Assembly: GCA_043780595.1 (NCBI GenBank)
Contig: JAYWCL010000027.1
Span: forward strand, 13,097-77,096
Length of the DNA: 64,000 nucleotides
Source: Limnoglobus sp043780595
GTDB lineage: Bacteria > Planctomycetota > Planctomycetia > Gemmatales > Gemmataceae
Direction: 5' to 3'
Shown here: piece by piece, positions 52,028-60,354 of the stretch
Layout: each line of letters begins with the position of its first letter
Position numbering within the stretch: position 1 is the stretch's first letter
Position numbers and translations under genes: made by a program
The notes under the pieces: generated by a model
Told to the model about the DNA's origin: nothing
Seen by the model: only the letters and a program-made list of their open reading frames with translations
Databases searched by the model: none

Positions 52028-52540
52028 ATGGCGAGCAAGTTTAGACCTTCGATGGCGAAGAACATGTTTCGCCGTTCACTTCGTGCTGTCGTTGATCCTC
52101 ATCCCAACGACGAAGAGGTTGCAGAACTCTGGTTGTTTTTCGGCGGGGAATGCGTTTACCGTGGTGTCCAGATCTCTGTGGGAAATAAGGACGCACACCT
52201 GGATCACCTGGAATCGGAAACTACCGGCGGCACCAACCATATCTCTAACCGTGTACCCTCGTGTGCGTCTTGCAATGAGAAGGAGAAGCGAGAAATGCCT
52301 TGGCTCCAATTCTTGGAGAAGAAGGTGCCCGCTCCCGATTTACTGGAAGCTCGCCGTCAGAAGATTCTTGCCTGGCAAGGTCGCTTTCCGCGTGAGCTAT
52401 GGCGGGTGGATGACGCTGTAGGGCAACAACTACGAGAAGAGATCGAGAAAGCCGTTGCAGCATACGATGTGGCATTGCAGCGTCTCCGATCAATCAGGGG
52501 GAGGCAACCGGCGGCTACCAAGCCCTCTCATACGGAATAG
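52028..52540 (+). CDS. HNH endonuclease-like protein
   Basis: This is a 170-residue protein with ribosome site GGGGAGG/GGAAG before ATG 52028. A compact HNH nuclease lies at about 40-85: GGECVYRG, HLDHLESETTGG, HISNRVPSCASCNEKEK, with the paired cysteines and D-H of the HNH/beta-beta-alpha-metal fold. The first knuckle is unusual, having one cysteine (CVYRG) where Cys-x2-Cys is normal. A helical tail follows (EIEKAVAAYDVALQRL). As last gene of the defence island and next to the Hsp90-like gene, it may be the DNA-cutting effector, or an independent nuclease. Confidence 0.75.
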   Translation: MASKFRPSMAKNMFRRSLRAVVDPHPNDEEVAELWLFFGGECVYRGVQISVGNKDAHLDHLESETTGGTNHISNRVPSCASCNEKEKREMPWLQFLEKKVPAPDLLEARRQKILAWQGRFPRELWRVDDAVGQQLREEIEKAVAAYDVALQRLRSIRGRQPAATKPSHTE

Positions 52541-52679
52541 TGGCGTAGTGGCGGACGCAAGCTTATTATGAGAAAGGCTTTCCGTCATCCATGCGCCGCC
52601 GCAACCCTCCATCCCAGCCCCGAATTTCCCGGAGAAAAAGTTCAATAGCCGTCCTGTCCTCCCGACTGTTTTTCAAAAG

Positions 52680-52709
52680 AAGCCCTTCGACGAGAACGTC
52701 GAAGGGCTT
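52680..52709. terminator. Bidirectional terminator closing the defence island
   Basis: Arms 52680-52692 and 52697-52709 pair perfectly (13 bp, AGAA loop). T-rich sequence follows on the plus strand and T-runs on the minus strand (complement of CAAAAGA and upstream). It lies 140 bp after the HNH gene. Confidence 0.8.
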
Positions 52710-52789
52710 TCTCATTGTGGGTACGAGATTTCGCCCTGCTACACGCGGCTTTTCCGGCCAGTTCACGCGGCCAGAATCCCTACTCATCG

Positions 52790-52990
52790 AGCATCTCCCG
52801 CCTGAAACAATGCATTGCCGACTACGGCTTCAACCTGGCTCGTGACGGCGAATTGTTCGGGGCCGAGAACGCGGTCAACGTGCTTTTTTACCGCAATATG
52901 CGGGAAGCGTTCGTGTTCCGTTGGCTGGTATCGAGAGTCTCCTCAAACAGGATGAACGACTACGGACTTTAATTGACATCGATTCAATCA
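52790..52990 (+). pseudogene. Broken coding fragment at the island edge
   Basis: One frame reads SRLKQCIADYGFNLARDGEL, FGAENAVNVLFYRNMREAF, and the next frame continues with IESLLKQDERLRTLIDIDSI. Both parts have strong protein character but no start, and need a frameshift near 52925. The fragment ends at about 52990, where the Csx3-like fragment begins. Family not recognised. It looks like the tail of a gene cut during island insertion or deletion. Confidence 0.45.
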
Positions 52991-52993
52991 TGA

Positions 52994-53188
52994 ACCGTTG
53001 CCGTCGTGATCGAAGGCCGGGCACCGATCTGGCGATATGGCTTGGCGTTTCATCGCCTCCACGGGTCGCCCGCCGGAGCGATCGCGGTTTTCGACCCACG
53101 GCTCGGGGCCGTCGTCGTCGCTTCGCATCATCCCAACTGGCGCGAAGGTCAGGTGATCGATGTCGTTCTCCCGCCGGGGGAAGCGTGA
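52994..53188 (+). pseudogene. C-terminal fragment of a Csx3/Crn3-type ring nuclease
   Basis: The frame reads TVAVVIEGRAPIWRYGLAF, then HRLHGS and IAVFDPRLGAVVVASH, ending REGQVIDVVLPPGEA. This matches my memory of the Csx3 family (archaeal AF1864 has ISGRGPIW, H and VYDPRLGAVVVQSH, REGDVIDVV in the same order). Csx3/Crn3 degrades the cyclic oligoadenylate signal of type III CRISPR. A TGA lies directly before Thr 1 and the N-terminal 35-40 residues are missing, so the gene seems truncated; a GTG at 53006 could start a shorter product. No CRISPR array or other cas gene is visible. Sequence to the right is chromosomal. Confidence 0.65.
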
Positions 53189-53342
53189 CGCCACGCTGTT
53201 TCGATCGACTCCACGTCTTCCGAAAACTGCCCCGATTTGCGTCGGATCCCTTCCTCTCAACTCGGCCTTTCGCGGTTGGGGGGTTTGTGGTAAATCTTGC
53301 ATAACTCGACGTGCCGATTCATCGAATAGCGAGACGTGATCC

Positions 53343-54842
53343 GTGTATAAACTCATTCTCTGTATGCGCTACTTGCGGACGCGATACCTCGCGTTCGTCT
53401 GTATCGTCAGCGTCATGCTCGGCGTGGCCACGCTCATCGTCGTCAACAGCGTCATGAGTGGCTTCTCGAACAAGCTCCGCGACCGACTGCACGGCGTGCT
53501 TTCGGACGTCATTCTCGACACCGATAACTTCGCGGGCTTTCGCGAACCGCCCGATGAAATTGCAAAACGCATCCTCGCTTCGCCGGCCGGTCCGCACATC
53601 GAAGTGATGGCACCGACGGTCGAAGTCGTGGCGACGATCCAGTTCCAGTTTCGCGGTATGAACGTCGTGAAGCCGGTTAAACTGACCGGTGTGAATGCCG
53701 ATGTGCAATCGAAAGTCGGCGGGTTCGGGCAGTTTATCACCGGGCAGAAACATCTGGCGGTTCCGTCGTTCGACTTGTCGCCCGAAGCGTTGCGTCGATT
53801 CGCACGGAACATCGACGACAACGCGGGCCTCGACGAGATGATGCGCAACAAGGCAGCACTCGAAGCCGAGAAGCCGAACGAGTCGGACTTCCTCGGTAAT
53901 GGGCCGCGGATTCAAGTGCCGCTCGATGTGCCGACGAATGTTCCCACACCAGATTTGCCTCAATTTGAAGCCCCAAAACCGATTGGCATCTTCGTCGGTC
54001 ACTCGCTCGCCCACTTCCGATACAAGAATCTCGAGACGGGACTAACGGAGGAAATTGCCGGCCTCAAGCCCGGCGATAGCGTGCTGGTGGCGACGCTGGC
54101 CGCCGATGAAATGCGGCCCGTCTGGGGTACGTTCGTCGTGGCCGATTACTTCAAATCCGACATGAGCGAGTACGACAGCCAGTTCGTGTACATGTCGCTT
54201 GCGGACCTCCAACGATTGCGGCGAATGGGCGACCGCGTCTCGCATTTGCAGATCAAACTGAAGGAAACGACGCCGAAGAGTTTCACGTTCGTGAAGGCGA
54301 ACGTGACCGATGAAATCCAGAAGTTGTTCCGGCCGTACGAAGTGCGGGCCGCGACGTGGGAAGAGCATCAAGGCCCGCTTCTGGCGGCGATCGACGTCGA
54401 ACGCGGCATCCTGAACTTGCTGTTGTTCATGATCGTCGGCGTGGCCGGGTTCAGCATCTTGGCGATCTTCACGATGATCGTGTCCGAGAAAATTCGCGAC
54501 ATCGGCATCATGAAATCGCTCGGGGCGTCGAGCCGCGGCGTGATGGGAATCTTCGTCTGGTACGCGGTGTTGCTCGGCTTTGTCGGCTGTTCGCTCGGTA
54601 CCGTTCTCGGCCTCGGCATCACGTACAACATCAACGCCATCGAGAAGGGAATCACCGTGCTGACCGGTGCCGAACTCTTCCCGCGCGACATTTATTACTT
54701 CGACAAAATCCCGACGAACGTCGAATCGCTGACGGTGATCCTCGTCAACATCGGGGCGATGTCGATTGCCATCGCTTCGAGCCTGATACCCGCCTACCGT
54801 GCCGCACGCCTGCGACCGATCCAGGCACTGCGCTTCGAGTAA
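53343..54842 (+). CDS. LolC/LolE-MacB-type ABC transporter permease
   Basis: This is a 499-residue inner-membrane permease starting with GTG. A first membrane helix (about 18-40, YLAFVCIVSVMLGVATLIVV), a large periplasmic region (about 45-355) and three C-terminal helices (about 358-385, 405-430, 458-480) are the FtsX/LolC layout. The cytosolic EKIRDIGIMKSLGASSRGVM loop is the family coupling motif, and it ends PAYRAARLRPIQALR. The ATPase is the next gene. The pair probably releases lipoproteins or another envelope substrate. It is the first intact chromosomal gene after the island. Confidence 0.88.
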   Translation: MYKLILCMRYLRTRYLAFVCIVSVMLGVATLIVVNSVMSGFSNKLRDRLHGVLSDVILDTDNFAGFREPPDEIAKRILASPAGPHIEVMAPTVEVVATIQFQFRGMNVVKPVKLTGVNADVQSKVGGFGQFITGQKHLAVPSFDLSPEALRRFARNIDDNAGLDEMMRNKAALEAEKPNESDFLGNGPRIQVPLDVPTNVPTPDLPQFEAPKPIGIFVGHSLAHFRYKNLETGLTEEIAGLKPGDSVLVATLAADEMRPVWGTFVVADYFKSDMSEYDSQFVYMSLADLQRLRRMGDRVSHLQIKLKETTPKSFTFVKANVTDEIQKLFRPYEVRAATWEEHQGPLLAAIDVERGILNLLLFMIVGVAGFSILAIFTMIVSEKIRDIGIMKSLGASSRGVMGIFVWYAVLLGFVGCSLGTVLGLGITYNINAIEKGITVLTGAELFPRDIYYFDKIPTNVESLTVILVNIGAMSIAIASSLIPAYRAARLRPIQALRFE

Positions 54843-54872
54843 TCTCACACAATAGCCCAATGGGAGACGCGG

Positions 54873-55604
54873 ATGTTGCTCGTCGAAAATTTGTTTAAGA
54901 CGTATCGCCGAAATGTGGATGTCGTCAAGGTGCTCAGTGGCGTGAACCTCACCGTCGAAGACGGCGAGTTCCTGAGCATAGTCGGCGCGTCTGGCTCCGG
55001 CAAAAGCACGCTGCTGCACCTGATGGGCACACTCGATACGCCGGATTCTGGCGAAATCTATCTCGATGGGCGGCGGATCGATCGGTTGTCGAATTCGGAA
55101 CGCGACGTTCTTCGCAACCGCACGTTTGGCTACGTGTTTCAGTTCTACCACTTGCTGCCCGAACTCTCGGCATACGAAAACGTGCTGATGCCCGCGTTTA
55201 TTCGCGAATCGACGCTCGGCTGGTTCAAGACGCGGCGACAGTGGCGGAAGCGCGCCGATGAACTTTTCGAGCGAGTCGGGCTATCGCACCGCAAAACGCA
55301 CAAGCCACGGGAAATGTCGGGCGGGGAAATGCAGCGTGCCGCCATCGCGCGGTCGTTGCTCCAGAACCCGCGCGTGCTTCTCGCCGACGAACCGACGGGT
55401 AACCTCGATGCGCAGAACGGCGAGCAGATCGTGCAACTGTTGCGGAACTTGAACAAAGACGACGGCGTGAGCATCGTCATGGTCACGCATAACCTCGATA
55501 TTGTGAAGGCAACGGATCGCGTCGTGAAGCTCGTCGGTGGGCGGGTGGCGGAGGAACCGGTCGAACGGCTGTTCCCACCCCGATTGCTGTCGGCGGTCGG
55601 TTGA
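54873..55604 (+). CDS. lolD: LolD-type ABC transporter ATPase
   Basis: This is a 243-residue ATPase, 30 nt after the permease with a GGGAG ribosome site. Walker A GASGSGKST (about 38-46), QFYHLLPELSAYENV (Q-loop), MSGGEMQRAAIARS signature (about 148), Walker B LLADEPTGNLD (about 170) and the H-loop VTHN. The LSAYENVLMP and GNLD details fit the LolD/MacB group. It powers the permease at 53343. Confidence 0.88.
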   Translation: MLLVENLFKTYRRNVDVVKVLSGVNLTVEDGEFLSIVGASGSGKSTLLHLMGTLDTPDSGEIYLDGRRIDRLSNSERDVLRNRTFGYVFQFYHLLPELSAYENVLMPAFIRESTLGWFKTRRQWRKRADELFERVGLSHRKTHKPREMSGGEMQRAAIARSLLQNPRVLLADEPTGNLDAQNGEQIVQLLRNLNKDDGVSIVMVTHNLDIVKATDRVVKLVGGRVAEEPVERLFPPRLLSAVG

Positions 55605-55670
55605 GTATCATTCGCGTATGGCGTTGTCTCTGGGGAACGGTGTTCCCCTTTTTTCGTTTGGGGAGTCGGC

Positions 55671-56525
55671 ATGCCCACCCGCGTTTGGATCAACGGTACA
55701 TTCTTCGACAAGCACGATGCAAAAATCAGCGTTTACGACCACGGCTTGCTCTACGGCGACGGCGTGTTTGAAGGGATCCGAATCTACGCGGGCAAGGTGT
55801 TCAAACACGCGGAGCATATCGACCGGCTGTTCGATTCCGCCAAGTCGATCGCTTTGAAGATTCCACTCACGCACGCCGAAGTGATCGCGGCAGTCGAGGC
55901 GACGGTCAAGGAAAACCAGAAGGTCGATGGCTACATACGCCTGATCGTCACGCGCGGCCCTGGCACGCTCGGGCTGGATCCGCGCAAGTGCGAACCGCAA
56001 GTCATCGTGATCGTCGACGACATTTCGCTTTACCCGAAAGAACTTTACGAAAACGGCCTGGAGATCATCACCGCCAGCACGATCCGCAACCACCCGAACG
56101 CGGTCAACCCGCGAATCAAGTCGTTGAATTACTTGAACAACATCATGGCAAAGATCGAGGCGATTCGTGCGGGTTGCCTCGAAGCGATCATGCTGAACCA
56201 CAACGGCGAAGTCGCCGAGTGTACGGGCGATAATCTCTTCATCGTCAAAAAAGGCGTGCTGAAAACACCGCCGATCGATGCGGGGATACTCGAAGGTATC
56301 ACGCGGAACTTCGTCATCGAGTTGGCGAAACAACTCGATATTCCGTTCGAGGAAACGACGATGACGCGACACGATGTCTACATCGCCGACGAAATGTTCC
56401 TCACCGGCACCGCCGCCGAAGTCATTTCCGTAACCAAGGTCGACGACCGCATCATCGGCACCGGCAAACAAGGACCGATTACCCGCCAACTACGCGAACG
56501 GTTCCAGAAGCAGGTGCGGGAGTAG
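55671..56525 (+). CDS. ilvE: Branched-chain amino acid aminotransferase (class IV)
   Basis: This is a 284-residue PLP enzyme that interconverts branched-chain amino acids and their 2-oxo acids. It has DHGLLYGDGVFEGIR (substrate loop and Arg), IRLIVTRGPG, NPRIKSLNYLNN with the PLP lysine near residue 149, AECTGDNLFIV (Glu that holds the PLP ring) and FLTGTAAEV (phosphate-binding). Length is typical of the class. A D-amino acid or 4-amino-4-deoxychorismate aminotransferase is less likely given the NYLNN motif. It is a monocistronic-looking gene convergent with hscA. Confidence 0.88.
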   Translation: MPTRVWINGTFFDKHDAKISVYDHGLLYGDGVFEGIRIYAGKVFKHAEHIDRLFDSAKSIALKIPLTHAEVIAAVEATVKENQKVDGYIRLIVTRGPGTLGLDPRKCEPQVIVIVDDISLYPKELYENGLEIITASTIRNHPNAVNPRIKSLNYLNNIMAKIEAIRAGCLEAIMLNHNGEVAECTGDNLFIVKKGVLKTPPIDAGILEGITRNFVIELAKQLDIPFEETTMTRHDVYIADEMFLTGTAAEVISVTKVDDRIIGTGKQGPITRQLRERFQKQVRE

Positions 56526-56547
56526 TTTAAGGAATGTGGCTCACGCA

Positions 56548-56575
56548 GCTCGCGTGTGATGACCCGCACGCGAGC
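56548..56575. terminator. Hairpin between convergent ilvE and hscA
   Basis: GCTCGCGTG (56548-56556) pairs perfectly with CACGCGAGC (56567-56575), 10-nt loop. The 56530-56610 stretch also repeats CGCGTGCG motifs. It lies in the 88-bp convergent gap and can serve both strands, though no T-run is seen. Confidence 0.55.
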
Positions 56576-56613
56576 CGCGTGCGCCACCGCCACCCGCGTG
56601 CGCTACCCGTTTT

Positions 56614-58440
56614 TCAATCGTTTAATCCCGTGGCAATGTCGGCTTCGCGTTTGCCGGTAAGTAGGGATTTCACGGCGGCGTTCATTTGCAGTTCCGCGAG
56701 CGGTGCCGTCACTTTGCCGAACTCATCGACGGCGCGTTGAAGGCGCTCGACATCGTCGCCGCCCATTGCGGCTCGCAGTCCGTCAATCACCGCAATCACT
56801 CTCGTTCGTTCATCGACGGGGAACGCATCGCCAACGAGGGCAAGGGCTTTCTCCGCATGTTTGAGATCGGCCTCGGCTTTGTTCTTCAACTCGATGAAAC
56901 GCCTGGCCCGGAAGTCCGAATGTGCGTGTTCGACGCTTTCGAGAACGAGCGTTTCGACTTCGTCTTGCGACAGGCCGTGTGCCGCCTTCACTTCGACCGA
57001 CGCCTGTTGCCCGCTACGTTGTTCCTTTGCGGTCACGGTCAACATGCCATTCGCATCGACCAGGAACGTGACGTCGACTTGCGCCATCTGCGCGAGCATT
57101 GGCGGTATGCCGGCCAGTTTGAACTGACCGAGCAAGCGACAGTCCTTCGTCAGTTCGCGTTCGCCCTGATAGATGTTGACGATGATCGCGGTCTGATTGT
57201 CTGCGGCGGTCGTGTACCGCGTCGTTTCGCGGCACGGCACCGTCGTGTTCCGGTGGATGAGTTTATCGACGACGCCACCGAGCGTTTCGATGCCGAGCGA
57301 CAACGGTACGACATCGAGCAACAGCATGTCGCGTCGGCCGCTCGTAAGGATGTCCGCCTGCACGGCGGCCCCCATTGCGACGACTTCATCGGGGTTCAGT
57401 TCCGAGTGCGGCGTGCGGCCAAAGAACTCGCCGACACGTTTCCGAACGTACGGGATTCGCGTCGATCCGCCGACGAGCACGACTTCGTCGATCTGCTTCG
57501 TGGTGTGTTGCGCATCGCGTAACGCCAACCGGCATTTTTCGAGCGAACGATCGATATGCGGTTTGAGCAACGCCTCGAATTCGCTTCGGGTGAACATCCT
57601 CGTATACTGCTTCAGCGGCAGATCGAATGTTGCGGTTTCGCTACTCGACAAGGCGATTTTGAGTTTTTCGGAGGCATCGCGCAGATGTTGGAGTAACTCG
57701 GGTTCGCGGTTCGAGAGTTCGAGTTTCAACTCGGTTGCCACAACGTCGGCGATCGCGCGATCGAAGTCGTCGCCGCCGAGGTACGTGTCGCCGTTGGTGC
57801 TGAGCACCTTGAAGACGCCTTCGGAAAGCGCCAGAATCGAGCAATCGAACGTGCCGCCGCCGAGGTCGTAGACGGCCACGGTGCCGGTCGTTTTGCGGTG
57901 CAACCCGTACGCCAGCGCGGCAGCAGTCGGTTCGTTGACGATGCGCAGAACGTCGAGGCCGGCGATGCGGCCCGCATCGCGCGTCGCCTGGCGTTGGGCA
58001 TCGTCGAAGTACGCGGGGACGGTAATTACCGCCTTCGTGGGGTTGCCCGCCCGCTTGCGGATTTCCTTCAGAATGATCGCCGAAAGTTCTTCGGGCGTGT
58101 GTTCTTTATCGCCTATTAAAACGCGAAGGACTTTGCGACCGCCTTCGACTTCGCGCTCGACAATCTGGTGTGGAATATGTTTCAGTTGCCCCGCGAGGTC
58201 GGCGAGCGTGCGGCCCATCAACCGCTTGACGCTGAAGATCGTGTGCGTCGGATCGGCGAGCGCACGCTCTTTCGCCGGCGTGCCAACGAGCACGGTGCCA
58301 TCGTCGTGAAAGCTAATGCAACTCGGAACGAGGGCGGCACCGCTCGCATCGCGAACGACGACCGGCAGCCCGTTCTCGACGTAGGCCGCTAAACTGTACG
58401 TTGTGCCGAGATCGATCCCAACCACTTTCGATTCGCTCAT
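56614..58440 (-). CDS. hscA: HscA-type Hsp70 chaperone
   Basis: The ATG at 58440 gives MSESKVVGIDLGTT, the normal Hsp70 start (608 residues); ATG 58455 is also possible. ATPase motifs: GIDLGTTYSL, TVPAYFDDAQRQATRDAG, NEPTAAALAYG, YDLGGGTFD, VGGSTRIP. The sequence follows HscA more than DnaK: KRLMGRTLADL, GERELTKDCRLLGQFKLAGIPP and FLVDANGMLTVTAKEQRSG. HscA helps pass iron-sulphur clusters from IscU to targets. An iscX gene lies 5 kb away, which fits, though iscU and hscB are not in the window. The C-terminal lid is shorter than in DnaK. Confidence 0.85.
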   Translation of the reverse strand: MSESKVVGIDLGTTYSLAAYVENGLPVVVRDASGAALVPSCISFHDDGTVLVGTPAKERALADPTHTIFSVKRLMGRTLADLAGQLKHIPHQIVEREVEGGRKVLRVLIGDKEHTPEELSAIILKEIRKRAGNPTKAVITVPAYFDDAQRQATRDAGRIAGLDVLRIVNEPTAAALAYGLHRKTTGTVAVYDLGGGTFDCSILALSEGVFKVLSTNGDTYLGGDDFDRAIADVVATELKLELSNREPELLQHLRDASEKLKIALSSSETATFDLPLKQYTRMFTRSEFEALLKPHIDRSLEKCRLALRDAQHTTKQIDEVVLVGGSTRIPYVRKRVGEFFGRTPHSELNPDEVVAMGAAVQADILTSGRRDMLLLDVVPLSLGIETLGGVVDKLIHRNTTVPCRETTRYTTAADNQTAIIVNIYQGERELTKDCRLLGQFKLAGIPPMLAQMAQVDVTFLVDANGMLTVTAKEQRSGQQASVEVKAAHGLSQDEVETLVLESVEHAHSDFRARRFIELKNKAEADLKHAEKALALVGDAFPVDERTRVIAVIDGLRAAMGGDDVERLQRAVDEFGKVTAPLAELQMNAAVKSLLTGKREADIATGLND

Positions 58441-58605
58441 GATTATACGAGGCATCGCCTGGAGGAACGTGGACTTTGTCGCTATCCCTCATCTTAGTTA
58501 AACCGTAGACTGAACGGCGAAGCCCGTTGGATTCGGCGAACACCTTTCGACGGTTTCCGCGTACTGCTGGTAGGCCTTCTCCGCCTCCAACGATTGAGAT
58601 GGAAC

Positions 58606-60354
58606 ATGTATCGCTACTTACAATTGTCGTTGCTCTTTACGATGCTTTCGACGGGTTGCTCGCCCGACAAAGCGGTTCCCACCACCGCAACTGAGGATCC
58701 GACGAAGCCCAAAACGGCGTCCGGCCCCGGTTGGTTTCGCGATGTGACCGCGGAGTCCGGCGTCGATTTCACCTACAAAAATGGCGAAGAAGCAGACCAT
58801 TTCGCGATCATCGAATCGCTCGGTGGCGGCGTGGCGCTGTTCGATTACGACAACGATGGCCTGCTCGACATCTTCTTTCCCGGCGGCGGATTTTACGAGG
58901 GGAAAGTCGTTCGCGGCCACCCGTGCCGCTTGTATCGGAACCTCGGGGGAATGAAGTTTAAGGACGTCACCGCTGAAGTTGGGCTAACCGGAAACTGGCA
59001 GTATTCCCACGGGGCGTCGGCATTCGATTACGACAACGACGGCTTTAGCGATCTACTCGTGACCGGTTACAATCGTTTGATTTTGTGGCACAACGAAGCC
59101 GACGGCAAAGGTTCGCGTCGATTCGTGGAAGTCACCAAGAAGGCGGGCCTGAACGACGCGCTCTGGAGTACGAGTTCCGCATGGGGCGACCTCGACGGCG
59201 ATGGCTACGCCGACATTTACGTTGCCCATTACGGCGATTGGGGGTTCGACACCAACCACCCCGACTGCACTTACGATGGCAAAACGAAAGACGTCTGCCA
59301 GCCGCGGAAATTCAAGCAGTTGCCGCACAGCGTGTACCGCAACAATCGCGATGGCACCTTCAGCGACATTTCCGCCAAGTTGAAATTACGCACCGATGGC
59401 AAGGGAATCGGCGTAATCCTCTTCGACGCAAACGGGGACGGAAAGCCCGATATTTACGTGGCAAATGACACCGACGATAACTTCCTCTACATCAATCGCA
59501 CGAAGCCGGGCGGTGAAATTACGCTCGAAGAACTCGGCATGAATGCCAGCGTGGCCCGCGACGATCGCGCGACGCCGAACGGCAGCATGGGCCTCGATAT
59601 TGCCGACTACGATCGCGGCGGCCGGCCTTCGATTTTCGTCTCCAATTACGAGCAAGAACTGCCCGCGCTCTACAAAAACCGCAGCGAAGGCGACCGGATC
59701 ACGTTCAACTATGCGACCACCTCGGCGGGCATCGGCGTCATCGGTGCGATTTACGTCAGTTGGGGCACCGGTTTTGCCGACTTCGACCACGACGGCTGGG
59801 AAGATCTGTTCATCGCGAACGGGCACGCCATCCGCTTTCCCGTTGCTAAGTTCGGTCGCCAACAGCGACCGGTGCTCCTCAAAAATAACCTGGGCAAGTA
59901 CACTCCGATCACCGATGGAGGTGGAAAATATTTCCAGGACAAGCATAACGCACGCGGCGCGGCGATGGGCGACCTCGATAACGATGGCAAGACCGACATC
60001 GTTTTTAGCCACCTGAACGAACCGGTCGCCATCGTGCAAAACGCGACTCCGAGTGGCAATCACTGGCTAGGAATCGAACTCGTTGGGGCGAAACATCGCG
60101 ATATTGTCGGAGCCAAAATCACCGTAGAATCGGCGAATGGGACGCAACATCGGTTCGTCAAAGGTGGAGCGAGTTACGGTTCGACGAACGATCCGCGGCA
60201 CATCATCGGCCTGGGAGCGACGAACCGCGTCAGCAAGGTTGTCGTCCAGTGGCCATCGGGTGCGAAGCAGGAATGGACCGATATCCCCGTCGATGGCTAC
60301 TCGCGATTGACCGAAAGTGAAGCCAAAGCCACACAACGGAAGCCCGCACAATGA
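58606..60354 (+). CDS. CRTAC1/ASPIC-UnbV family lipoprotein with FG-GAP repeats
   Basis: ATG 58606 is chosen over TTG 58594 because it places a lipoprotein signal at the start (YLQLSLLFTMLSTGC, lipobox LSTGC, Cys at about 18); 582 residues. The body has VCBS/FG-GAP repeats, each with a calcium-type loop: DYDNDGLLDI, DYDNDGFSDL, DLDGDGYADI, DANGDGKPDI, DFDHDGWEDL and DLDNDGKTDI, forming a beta-propeller. The C-terminal ASPIC-UnbV domain (about 485-570) has NHWLGIEL, GAKITV, GASYGSTNDPR and VQWPSG. This family is greatly expanded in planctomycetes; its role in cell-surface binding is inferred. It overlaps the TPR gene by 4 nt. Confidence 0.9.
   Translation: MYRYLQLSLLFTMLSTGCSPDKAVPTTATEDPTKPKTASGPGWFRDVTAESGVDFTYKNGEEADHFAIIESLGGGVALFDYDNDGLLDIFFPGGGFYEGKVVRGHPCRLYRNLGGMKFKDVTAEVGLTGNWQYSHGASAFDYDNDGFSDLLVTGYNRLILWHNEADGKGSRRFVEVTKKAGLNDALWSTSSAWGDLDGDGYADIYVAHYGDWGFDTNHPDCTYDGKTKDVCQPRKFKQLPHSVYRNNRDGTFSDISAKLKLRTDGKGIGVILFDANGDGKPDIYVANDTDDNFLYINRTKPGGEITLEELGMNASVARDDRATPNGSMGLDIADYDRGGRPSIFVSNYEQELPALYKNRSEGDRITFNYATTSAGIGVIGAIYVSWGTGFADFDHDGWEDLFIANGHAIRFPVAKFGRQQRPVLLKNNLGKYTPITDGGGKYFQDKHNARGAAMGDLDNDGKTDIVFSHLNEPVAIVQNATPSGNHWLGIELVGAKHRDIVGAKITVESANGTQHRFVKGGASYGSTNDPRHIIGLGATNRVSKVVVQWPSGAKQEWTDIPVDGYSRLTESEAKATQRKPAQ

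Noticed and set aside
53319..54014. Minus-strand 231-codon ORF, and the similar 54042-55151 ORF
   Set aside because: Both are antisense to the ABC permease/ATPase pair and are histidine/arginine/aspartate-rich shadows.
56686..57522. 278-codon plus-strand ORF
   Set aside because: Antisense to the HscA-type gene, an effect of high third-position GC.
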